A stretch of DNA of 34,940 nt from an uncultured Candidatus Actinomarina sp. (GTDB lineage Bacteria; Actinomycetota; Acidimicrobiia; Actinomarinales; Actinomarinaceae): the NCBI GenBank assembly GCA_902627635.1, contig CACOKA010000008.1:1-34940 (forward strand), given 5' to 3'. Positions 7,442 to 14,615 of this stretch are shown piece by piece. The translations under genes and the position numbers were made by a program. Below the pieces are notes generated by a model. The model was not told the DNA's origin and did no database searches. It saw nothing but the letters and a program-made list of their open reading frames with translations. The stretch's first letter is position 1. Each line of letters begins with the position of its first letter.

Positions 7442-8250
7442 TGAAGCCCACGCATATAATCATTTGCTTTCATTCTTTTTTTCCCTTCAGGCGTTATTTC
7501 ATCTAAATTTAAGATTCCATCTTTTAATTCATATTTAAAATCTGAGTTACCTTCAGTATATTTATGAATTTTAATTATTTTTGATTCGTACTTTATAAAA
7601 GCAGGACCTAAAACATCAAAAGCTTTTATTTTATTTTTTGCCTTGAGTAGTGAATCTTGTTTAGTTATTAAATAATCATTTTTGGTGAATTTATAACTTC
7701 TTGTTACTTCACCGACTTGATCTTTCAATGATGAATTAAAGTCGATGTTACCAAAATTTATTTTAAAATCTTCAGCTAATTCTTTATATACATTTGACGA
7801 ATAATTGTTAACAATATCAATTTGATTTTTAAAAAGAACTGGGCCTTTATCAACCTCATTAATGATTTTAAAAATCGTATATCCAAATACTGTATCCCCA
7901 TTTAATATTGTTGTTTCAACCGGGGATGGACCCAATAGGTTTGGCAATATGCTTAAATGTATATTGAATATTGGAGGATGTCTATTTATAAAATCGTTTG
8001 AAAAAATAGATCCAAAACTTACGCAGATACCAAAATCCATATCCTCATAATATTTTAAATTTGAAAAGTAGGTACATTCAATATTATTACTATTGCAATA
8101 ATCCTCTACCGGATTATTTAAAATCTTCCTACCACGGCCTGTATTCCGTGGCTCTGTTGTGACGACTTTTATCGTATCGTAATTTTCTAATAAGATACTT
8201 AAGTATGGGATACTTCTAATGTCACTTCCAAAAAAATATTTATAAGTCAT
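7438..8250 (-). CDS. fmt: Methionyl-tRNA formyltransferase
   Basis: Transfers a formyl group from 10-formyl-tetrahydrofolate to the initiator Met-tRNA. The fold and catalytic set are present: N and H in FNIHLSILP and the Asp of EVDKGP, with TGRGRKILNNPVEDYC near the N-terminus. The C-terminal OB-like domain is shortened but ends with the usual LNLDEITPEGKKRMKANDY. From the chosen ATG it is 270 aa against ~310. An ATG 15 bases upstream (8263-8265) is also in frame; I prefer the inner one because MTYKYFFGSD aligns with the family start, but neither has a clear Shine-Dalgarno. It overlaps def by 11 bases, and def removes the formyl group that fmt adds. Confidence 0.9.
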   Translation of the reverse strand: MTYKYFFGSDIRSIPYLSILLENYDTIKVVTTEPRNTGRGRKILNNPVEDYCNSNNIECTYFSNLKYYEDMDFGICVSFGSIFSNDFINRHPPIFNIHLSILPNLLGPSPVETTILNGDTVFGYTIFKIINEVDKGPVLFKNQIDIVNNYSSNVYKELAEDFKINFGNIDFNSSLKDQVGEVTRSYKFTKNDYLITKQDSLLKAKNKIKAFDVLGPAFIKYESKIIKIHKYTEGNSDFKYELKDGILNLDEITPEGKKRMKANDYMRGLQ

Positions 8251-8734
8251 TTCCTGGAAACCCATTCAGAGCAATTTTTTTAATTGCTTCTTTTCTCTCT
8301 TTTCTAGATAGAGATGATAGTAAAAGCTTGCCCTTTAAATGGTCATATTCATGTTGAAGAACTCTACCCATAAGCTCCTCCCCTTCATATGTAATATCTT
8401 CACCATTTATATTTTGGCAGAAGATTTTTGAATATTCCGGTCTTTCAATTTCCCAATAATAACCAGGTAATGAAAGACACCCCTCTAAAAATACTGCAGA
8501 CCCCTCAACTTGAATTTTCTTTGGATTTATCGCTACTTTTGGACCTTCACCAGCATCAAATACAAAAATGTTTTTATTTATACCTATTTGGGGAGCTGCT
8601 AAACCCACCCCAGGTGCTTCATACATGATTTTTATCATTCTCTCTGATAATTTTTTTAATGCTTCATCAAATTCAGTAATATTTACTGATTTAGATTTAA
8701 GGGAAGGATGACCAAAAGTTACAATTTCATTCAT
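8240..8734 (-). CDS. def: Peptide deformylase
   Basis: Metalloenzyme that removes the N-formyl group from nascent proteins. All three family motifs are intact in 164 aa: GVGLAAPQ (42-49), EGCLS (84-88, metal ligand C86) and HEYDH (128-132, ligands H128 and H132, catalytic E129). The start shares one base with the priA stop (TAATG), and the 3' end overlaps fmt. The def-fmt pair is a very common linkage. Confidence 0.96.
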   Translation of the reverse strand: MNEIVTFGHPSLKSKSVNITEFDEALKKLSERMIKIMYEAPGVGLAAPQIGINKNIFVFDAGEGPKVAINPKKIQVEGSAVFLEGCLSLPGYYWEIERPEYSKIFCQNINGEDITYEGEELMGRVLQHEYDHLKGKLLLSSLSRKERKEAIKKIALNGFPGNDL

Positions 8735-10089
8735 TATATAGAAGTCACTTTTCTTGGTTCATACTGTAATAGTTTTGAATACATATTTGTAATTTCATTG
8801 TAATTAGTATCTTTTGATAAATTTATATTGATTTCGTATTCATATAGATTATCAACCTTTTTAGGTCCTAAAATATATTCATTTTCATATTGAATTATTG
8901 AATCGGTAGAAAATCTAAAAACCTTATGATTAAGATTTGGTCCCCATTTATTCCTAGAAACTAGCTCTTCTTTGCTCCATTTTGTTATGTTTGAATTCTT
9001 TAAGGACTCTTTCAAATTTATATCTTTTGTTGTAAGTATGATAGTAAGACTATTATTTTGCTTTGATCTTTCTATTTGTCGTAACAGATAAATTAAACGT
9101 TCAGAATTTAATTTACCTTTGAAAGATATTGTTGGGTTTACTAATATATTTAAATCGTATGAATCATTTTCACTTTTTACAGTTACATATTCATTAAGTG
9201 ATTCATTTAAAATTTCGTCTTGAAAAAATAATTTTAAATTTTTATCAGTATGCTTTGTTTTAAACAATTCAATACAATCTTGTAAAGAGTTGCCATGATA
9301 AATTTGTACATTACTTAGTTCAGGAGTTTTATAATGTTCAATCTTATTAAAGAAATTAAGAGATGGATATTCATTGTAATAATGATAATTACCTCCAAAG
9401 TATTTATTTTTAAGGACTGACAATTCAATGATATTTAAAGAATTAAATTTTGGTAAGTTGTAAGAATAATCATTGGTATCAAAAAAATGATAATTAGTCG
9501 TTGGATGTGGCTTTATTTTTAAAAAATTGTTTGCAAGAAGTATGCAATTGTCAAATTTATTAACTGTACTTAATGCGTTTTGAATTTCATCTTTGCCTCC
9601 AGTTTTTTGATAAAAATTTATTTTTATCCCTTTTTTTGTGAGATATGATTGTAAATTTTTAGTTGATTTTAATGAAGGAGTAAAGATTACATTTTTAGAA
9701 TTTGTGGATATTACTTTGTCGATCTCTGTATTGTGTTGAATACTTAACGAATTATGTTTAATCTTTCTATCTAATTTAAAATTCACATCCTTATATAAAT
9801 TGAATATTAAAAAACCAATATTTAAGTAATAAGAAACTGCAACGTGTTTTAAAAAAAGTAACTGATCTTGATCTAACTTACTAATAATTCTTTCAACAGG
9901 TTTTAAAGTTTTAATTTTTAAATTTTTATTATGTATATTCACAACAACAGCAGTTTTTTTTCTATTTCTAAAATTCACAGAAACTAATGAGCCTATATCA
10001 ATTTTATTAGATAGATTTTTAGGTATTGAATAAGTAAAAAGTTGAAACTTATATGTGTTATTTGATATTATTTCTACATCAGCAAACAA
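8734..10089 (-). CDS. priA: Degenerate PriA-like primosomal protein
   Basis: Identified by its N-terminal DNA-binding domain and its place between coaBC and def/fmt. Residues 1-60 (FADVEIIS, TYSIPKNL, GSLVSVNFRNRKKTAVVV) match the PriA 3'-end-binding domain. It has 451 aa against ~650-730 for active PriA. I find no Walker A GxGKT, no DEAH-type box and only two Cys, so neither the helicase motor nor the zinc-binding insertion can be functional. Actinobacterial PriA is known to have damaged helicase motifs; this copy is further reduced. The start is TTG, one base after the coaBC stop, with no other start near the conserved N-terminus. The function may be structural, recruiting replication-restart factors, but that is inference. 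Confidence 0.72.
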   Translation of the reverse strand: MFADVEIISNNTYKFQLFTYSIPKNLSNKIDIGSLVSVNFRNRKKTAVVVNIHNKNLKIKTLKPVERIISKLDQDQLLFLKHVAVSYYLNIGFLIFNLYKDVNFKLDRKIKHNSLSIQHNTEIDKVISTNSKNVIFTPSLKSTKNLQSYLTKKGIKINFYQKTGGKDEIQNALSTVNKFDNCILLANNFLKIKPHPTTNYHFFDTNDYSYNLPKFNSLNIIELSVLKNKYFGGNYHYYNEYPSLNFFNKIEHYKTPELSNVQIYHGNSLQDCIELFKTKHTDKNLKLFFQDEILNESLNEYVTVKSENDSYDLNILVNPTISFKGKLNSERLIYLLRQIERSKQNNSLTIILTTKDINLKESLKNSNITKWSKEELVSRNKWGPNLNHKVFRFSTDSIIQYENEYILGPKKVDNLYEYEININLSKDTNYNEITNMYSKLLQYEPRKVTSI

Positions 10090-10090
10090 T

Positions 10091-11203
10091 TTAAATCAAC
10101 GTATTTTTGATGATATCTTGAGCAATGATATGTTTATTTTTTTCTTCTGATTCAAACACTTTGTCCTTTTTATTAATGATGGTTACTTTGTTGGTGTCTG
10201 AACCAAATGAAATATCATTTATATTATTAATAACTAAAAAATCTGAATTTTTTTCATTAATCTTTTCAAAATTAAGGTCATCATTAGTTTGAGCTGAAAA
10301 ACTTATTACATTTATCATTTTATATTTTTCTTTATACTCTTTTACTATATCAACGTTTGGTGACAGATTAAATGTCATATTGCCTTCGCTTCTTTTCATT
10401 TTTCCTTCTATTTTTTCTGGAATAAAATCAGATACAGCAGCAACCATGTATAAATGTTTTGCATTATTTGATTCAGTATTCATTGATTCCTGCAATTGTT
10501 TTGAAGTATCAAATGATATATTTTTTGCACCTGCAACAGGAGATATTGCTTTCGAATGAATATAAACAACGTCATATCCTTGACTCATCAATTCAATAGC
10601 AATTGCCCTGCCTTGCTTTCCAGACGATTTGTTTGTTATTGTTCTAACATCATCAAGATATTCAGAAGTTGGACCTGATGTTACAATAACCTTTTCTTTT
10701 TTATTAAATAAAATATCAAACATTTCTATTGGTTCGATAAGCCTACCCAAACCTTTATCTCCTATATCAAGGTTTCCATATCGGGGACCACAGAATATTA
10801 CATTGTCGTTTAAATCAATAATGTTTGACTGAATTTTATCGTCCATGAACATTTCTTCATGCATTGCTGGAGCAACATAAATTTCTTTATCAAACATCAA
10901 TAATGTAGAAAGTAATAAATTATCAGCTAAACCATTTGCATATTTACTAATAAAATTTGCTGTTGCAGGATAGATTACGATACTATCAGCCCATCTTGCA
11001 TATTCTATATGAGGTGACCCATCTAATTGATCCCAACTGTGGAAGATTTCATTTTTGGTTTGAAATTCTTCTGAAATATACTTCAACCCTTCGTCGGTTG
11101 AAAAGACAACAGTTTCGTATTTTTCTGTAAGTAACTTATGTAACTTTTCTGACTTTGAAGCAGCAATACTACCAGTGATACCAAGTAGTATTTTTTTGCT
11201 CAT
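10091..11203 (-). CDS. coaBC: Bifunctional phosphopantothenoylcysteine decarboxylase / phosphopantothenate-cysteine ligase
   Basis: Two central steps of coenzyme A synthesis. The flavin-binding CoaC domain (~1-165) has ITGSIAASKS, catalytic H65 in SPHIEYARWAD, PATANFISKYANGLADNLLL, PAMHEEM (112-118) and GDKGLGRL (148-155). The CoaB domain (~170-370) has SGPTSEYLDDVR (176-187), NKSSGKQGRAIA, AAVSDF and FGSDTNKV. PAMH in place of the E. coli PxMN is, as I recall, the actinobacterial form. The Cys of the E. coli CGDxGxGRM segment is replaced by Ile (LDIGDKG). The gene is 370 aa, a little short. It follows gmk-rpoZ as in mycobacteria, but the metK gene usually found after it is absent. Confidence 0.93.
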   Translation of the reverse strand: MSKKILLGITGSIAASKSEKLHKLLTEKYETVVFSTDEGLKYISEEFQTKNEIFHSWDQLDGSPHIEYARWADSIVIYPATANFISKYANGLADNLLLSTLLMFDKEIYVAPAMHEEMFMDDKIQSNIIDLNDNVIFCGPRYGNLDIGDKGLGRLIEPIEMFDILFNKKEKVIVTSGPTSEYLDDVRTITNKSSGKQGRAIAIELMSQGYDVVYIHSKAISPVAGAKNISFDTSKQLQESMNTESNNAKHLYMVAAVSDFIPEKIEGKMKRSEGNMTFNLSPNVDIVKEYKEKYKMINVISFSAQTNDDLNFEKINEKNSDFLVINNINDISFGSDTNKVTIINKKDKVFESEEKNKHIIAQDIIKNTLI

Positions 11204-11207
11204 GGAG

Positions 11208-11435
11208 TTATTCTTTTTCGCTAACCTCTACTTTTCCAGATGCAATTTCCTCAAATGCAACGGTAAGTGGTTTTCTACTAAGACTTTGTACCTGAGGTGG
11301 TGTATATGCTCCAATACCTTCGCCTAATTGGTTAAAGTATGAGTTAATATCTTTTGCTCTTCTTGCTGATGTTATAACAAGAGCAAATCTACCAGGTGAG
11401 TTTTCTAAAAGTTCTTCAATAGGTGGTTTGATCAT
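11208..11435 (-). CDS. rpoZ: RNA polymerase omega subunit
   Basis: Small subunit that helps fold and hold beta' in RNA polymerase. The 75 aa chain shows the family pattern: PPIEELLENSPGRFALVITS, the RRAKDINSYFNQLGEG segment, YTPPQVQSLSRKPLTVAFEE and IASGKV. The ATG overlaps the gmk stop by four bases, and GGAG sits upstream at suitable spacing inside the gmk tail. The gmk-rpoZ-coaBC order is widely conserved in bacteria. Confidence 0.95.
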   Translation of the reverse strand: MIKPPIEELLENSPGRFALVITSARRAKDINSYFNQLGEGIGAYTPPQVQSLSRKPLTVAFEEIASGKVEVSEKE

Positions 11436-11962
11436 TTTTTCTCCAGGTCATATAATATATCTAATATTTCTTTAATAGTAGCCTTTAAATCTATATTTTT
11501 AATTATATAGTCAAAGTTATCCTTAGATTGACGTTGTTCTTTAGCTAAATTCATTCTTTCTTGTATAAACTTGTCATCATGACCTCGCTCATTTAATCTT
11601 TCAATCAAAACATTGTCATCAATATCTATAAAAATTCCTGTATATGAATCATTTGATTTTAATAATTTTGTAGCCCCGTTTACTTCGAGATCAAGAATAA
11701 TAACATCATCTCGTTCTAGCTCTTTCTTTGAAGTTCCGTAATAATAGGTGCCGTATCTTTCATATTCTAAAAATTCATCATTATCTATCATGAAATTAAA
11801 TTTGTCATCAGATATAAAATAGTAATCCTTACCTTCTATTTCTGAATCCCTTCTTGGTCTAGTTGTATGTGATGTAGAAAAATAAAAATTAAAATCATTT
11901 GATAAATTGTTAATAATTGTTGATTTACCAACACCTGAAGGACCACTAAAAATAATTATCAT
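11432..11962 (-). CDS. gmk: Guanylate kinase
   Basis: Phosphorylates GMP to GDP. The 176 aa protein begins with strand and P-loop FSGPSGVGKST (P-loop 7-15), followed by the GMP-binding region TSHTTRPRRDSEIEGKDYYF and the lid/core EYERYGTYYYGTSKKEL. The distal segment NLAKEQRQSKDNFDYII matches the C-terminal helix and strand. It is on the short side (E. coli 207), mostly from trimmed ends. The ATG overlaps the mihF stop by four bases. The mihF-gmk-rpoZ-coaBC order is that of mycobacteria. Confidence 0.96.
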   Translation of the reverse strand: MIIIFSGPSGVGKSTIINNLSNDFNFYFSTSHTTRPRRDSEIEGKDYYFISDDKFNFMIDNDEFLEYERYGTYYYGTSKKELERDDVIILDLEVNGATKLLKSNDSYTGIFIDIDDNVLIERLNERGHDDKFIQERMNLAKEQRQSKDNFDYIIKNIDLKATIKEILDILYDLEKK

Positions 11963-12240
11963 GAGTTTTTCACATAGATAGTGATTGATTCAATATAATC
12001 ATCGTTTAGGTCAGAAAATTTTGACTTTTCATTAAGTCCTATTTCATCTAAAAAGCGAGCAGTCTTAACTTTTCCAAGTACACCAGTTTCTGTAAGATAT
12101 TTATGTATTCTTATTGAATTTAATTGATTATCGTTTCTTGCTCTTATAAGTTCATTATCTATGTTCTCAATATTTTTTTCAAATGAGTTAATAAATTCTT
12201 TTCTTTTATTTTTAATCTCTAATATAAATGAGTCACTCAT
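11959..12240 (-). CDS. mihF: Actinobacterial integration host factor (mIHF-like DNA-binding protein)
   Basis: Nucleoid-associated protein specific to actinobacteria, known to bind and bend DNA and to be essential in Mycobacterium. The 93 aa chain has a long charged N-terminal helix, then TGVLGKVKTARFLDEIGLNE, which matches the helix-turn-helix-like DNA-binding core of mIHF (VGKVKAQEIMTELEI in M. tuberculosis, from memory), and a C-terminal helix beginning SDLNDDYIESI. Identity is low, and the position directly upstream of gmk supports the call. The start shares one base with the nusB stop. Its presence is a good lineage marker for Actinobacteria. Confidence 0.8.
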   Translation of the reverse strand: MSDSFILEIKNKRKEFINSFEKNIENIDNELIRARNDNQLNSIRIHKYLTETGVLGKVKTARFLDEIGLNEKSKFSDLNDDYIESITIYVKNS

Positions 12241-12614
12241 TAAATCTCCTGTGATAATTTATCAAGAATTCCGTTAACAAATTTTGCTGACTGTGAAGAG
12301 GAGTGTTTATCTGCAAGCTTTACCCATTCTGAGATAATAACTTTTGTTGGAGATAGATCCATAATTAATTCTGAAATGCCTAATGTTAAAATGATTAATT
12401 CTACTTTACCTATTCTTTCGTAACTCCAATTATCAGAATAAGTGCGGATTGAATTTTCAATTCTCTCACTGTTAAGTTTTGTATTATTAAACAATTGGTT
12501 AGCTCTTAGATTTTGATTTTCACTTAATGAAGATATATTGAAATCTTTTTCTTTTAAACTCGTGAGACCTTCTTCAAATAATGTTTCAAATGTTACTTGT
12601 CTAAAATCTTTCAT
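12240..12614 (-). CDS. nusB: Transcription antitermination factor NusB
   Basis: All-helical partner of NusE (S10) that binds boxA RNA in rRNA antitermination. The 124 aa protein matches the C-terminal half of the family best: ERIGKVELIILTLGISELI, then PTKVIISEWVKLADKHSSSQ and AKFVNGILDKL. The N-terminal helix with RQVTFETLFE is also typical. It lies between efp and mihF with one-base overlaps (TAATG) on both sides; efp-nusB adjacency is common in many phyla. Confidence 0.94.
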   Translation of the reverse strand: MKDFRQVTFETLFEEGLTSLKEKDFNISSLSENQNLRANQLFNNTKLNSERIENSIRTYSDNWSYERIGKVELIILTLGISELIMDLSPTKVIISEWVKLADKHSSSQSAKFVNGILDKLSQEI

Positions 12615-13171
12615 TAAACCCTTGTCATGTAGGAATTATCTTTTGTGTCAATTTTAATTACCTCACCTTCTTCGATGAACATAGGTACAACAACCTCTAA
12701 ACCAGTTTCACAAGTAACTGTTTTGGTTGATGATGTTACAGTATCGCCTTTTACTGCTGGTTCTGCTTTTGTCACTTTTAACTCGACACTTGAAGGTAAG
12801 AGTACATTTAATGGCTTATTCTCATACATTTGTATAGTTACCTCGCTATTTGGTATTAATAAAAGTTCGATTTCAGCAATAAGTCTTGCATCTAATGATA
12901 TTTGTTCATAATTTTCAGTGTTCATAAATATGAAATTTCCTGATTCATTATATAAATACTGAAAATCTTGTTTCTCTATAAATGCTTGATCAACATTTTC
13001 ATCAGCTCTAAATGTTTTTTCTATAATTCCACCATCAATAAGATTTTTAAGCTTTGTTTTAACAAAAGCCTTTCCTTTTCCGGGTTTAACATGTGCATAA
13101 TCTATTATCTGATATATAGTTCCATCAACTAATATAGACTGTCCTGGTCTCATATCGTTTGTAGATACCAT
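12614..13171 (-). CDS. efp: Translation elongation factor P
   Basis: Rescues ribosomes stalled at polyproline. The 185 aa protein has the three-domain layout: KOW-like domain with MRPGQSILVDG and the tip loop HVKPGKGKAF (Lys32 at the tip), OB domain with TFRADENVDQAFIEKQDFQYLY, and C-terminal OB domain ending SSTKTVTCETGLEVVVPMFI and DNSYMTRV. The tip lysine is kept; no modification gene (epmA, epmB, earP or ymfI) is in this window. The start overlaps the mltG stop by one base. Confidence 0.96.
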   Translation of the reverse strand: MVSTNDMRPGQSILVDGTIYQIIDYAHVKPGKGKAFVKTKLKNLIDGGIIEKTFRADENVDQAFIEKQDFQYLYNESGNFIFMNTENYEQISLDARLIAEIELLLIPNSEVTIQMYENKPLNVLLPSSVELKVTKAEPAVKGDTVTSSTKTVTCETGLEVVVPMFIEEGEVIKIDTKDNSYMTRV

Positions 13172-14244
13172 TAGGGAATTACACCTTCCTCTTTTGCTTT
13201 ATTTTTCATGTTAATAAAGTCTGTGTAGTCATTTGTAAATGACATTTTTCCATTTTTATCCGTCAGTAAGTAGTATATAAAATCTGTCTCTGGTGTTTCA
13301 AATACAGCAATTAATGATCGCTCACCAAATCCAGAAATAGGTGTAGGCGGTAAACCTGTATATTTATATGAGTTATACGGTGATTCTACTTGTAAATCGA
13401 TCAGTAATACTTGAGACTTTCGCTCTTGAAGAGCATACAGTATCATCGCATCAATTTGAAGTAACATATCATCATACAATCGGTTTTTTATAACAGATGA
13501 AACAAGTGGTCTGTCTTCTTGTAGTTTCGATTCGGCCTCAACAAGACTAGCTACTGCAAAAAGTTCATTAGTAGAATTTATCCAATTTGGTATTGAGTAG
13601 GTGACTAATAATCTATCAATTACAGTTTCGAGTTCATTTATTAAAATTTGTAAGATTTCTTCACCAGATGCATCTAAAGCTATTTGATATGTGTTTGGAT
13701 ATAGAAGACCTTCCCAATTTTGCAACTTTGATACATCACCTAAATAAACATATTTACTTTCGACATTTCCAGATAACAGTGAATTCGTTAGTAAATCTAC
13801 ATCGTAACCAGTTTGAGAAGAGATAGATTCAATTGTTTCATTTATCCAAAGTCCTTCCGGAATAGTGATTGTGTAAGTTTTTAATGGGGGGCCTTTTAAT
13901 AAAATATTACTTATCTCTTCGAACTCTAATTTGTTTGAAATTTCATATTCTCCAGCTCGTAATTTATCGCCAAGATTCTCATTCCTTAGATAAATTTCAA
14001 AAGCAAGTGAAGACGATATAATTCCTTCCTGGGCAAGTATTGAAGAAATCTGTGCCGCCGAGGAACCTTGAGGAATATCTATTAAAATAATTGATTCTTC
14101 CGTATCGTTATTATTTGAAACGATATTCGCTGTTTGGTCAATTGATAAGGCTATATTAGAGGCAAAACTTATTGCAATAAATATTGCAAATATTGTAAAT
14201 ACAACAGAAATAACAAGCCGATTTTTAAAGTAATAATTAATCAT
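13171..14244 (-). CDS. mltG: Endolytic murein transglycosylase MltG
   Basis: Membrane-anchored enzyme that cleaves nascent glycan strands and is thought to end peptidoglycan polymerisation. A single N-terminal membrane helix (~9-31) is followed by a LysM-like domain (~50-117, with IPQGSSAAQISSILAQEGII) and the YceG catalytic domain. The catalytic Glu is E236 in ASLVEAESK; the conserved VIKNRL, LLQIDAMILYAL and TGLPPTPISGFG segments follow. 357 aa is normal. It overlaps ruvX by four bases; the alaS-ruvX-mltG order is common in actinobacteria and firmicutes. The aroE/aroK/aroB genes that usually separate mltG from efp are missing here. Confidence 0.94.
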   Translation of the reverse strand: MINYYFKNRLVISVVFTIFAIFIAISFASNIALSIDQTANIVSNNNDTEESIILIDIPQGSSAAQISSILAQEGIISSSLAFEIYLRNENLGDKLRAGEYEISNKLEFEEISNILLKGPPLKTYTITIPEGLWINETIESISSQTGYDVDLLTNSLLSGNVESKYVYLGDVSKLQNWEGLLYPNTYQIALDASGEEILQILINELETVIDRLLVTYSIPNWINSTNELFAVASLVEAESKLQEDRPLVSSVIKNRLYDDMLLQIDAMILYALQERKSQVLLIDLQVESPYNSYKYTGLPPTPISGFGERSLIAVFETPETDFIYYLLTDKNGKMSFTNDYTDFINMKNKAKEEGVIP

Positions 14245-14615
14245 ATTTTTAGATATGAATTTAGTATTTCTAATGCCGCTAAGTCATCATTTCTTACTGA
14301 ATTATCATTTGTTAATTTTGAAGTCATTCTTTCATCAATTTTATGTATTGGAATATTTGCTATAGATTTTAAATCATTCTCAATAAATTCATCTACAACA
14401 TTACTCATGCGTGTTTTATGAGCATTTAATCCTATTGGATAACCAATTACAATTTCATCTATTTTGTGTTCTAATAGCGATTGTTTAATTTCTTCTACAA
14501 CATCTATAGACTTGCTATCTAATACTTTATAAGCATAAGGAGAAGTTATTGAATTCTTTTTTAATGCGAGACCAATGTAACGTTCACCGTAATCAATAGC
14601 AATTATATTTTTCAC
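14241..14615 (-). CDS. ruvX: RuvX/YqgF-type RNase H-fold nuclease
   Basis: YqgF-family protein, implicated in 16S rRNA 5'-end processing and proposed as a Holliday junction resolvase. The 124 aa protein keeps the RNase H-fold acids: D8 in IIAIDYGERYIGLA, the IDERMTS motif and the Asp of NDDLAALEIL, with EIVIGYPIG in the middle. It starts with GTG, overlapping the alaS stop as GTGA, as in many alaS-yqgF pairs. Because ruvC is not at its usual place in this window, this gene is one of two possible junction resolvases here, but its resolvase activity is not established. Confidence 0.92.
   Translation of the reverse strand: MKNIIAIDYGERYIGLALKKNSITSPYAYKVLDSKSIDVVEEIKQSLLEHKIDEIVIGYPIGLNAHKTRMSNVVDEFIENDLKSIANIPIHKIDERMTSKLTNDNSVRNDDLAALEILNSYLKI

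Noticed and set aside
8251-8265. fmt starting five codons earlier at 8265
   Set aside because: The added residues have no counterpart in the family; neither start has a clear Shine-Dalgarno, so this remains a mild preference.
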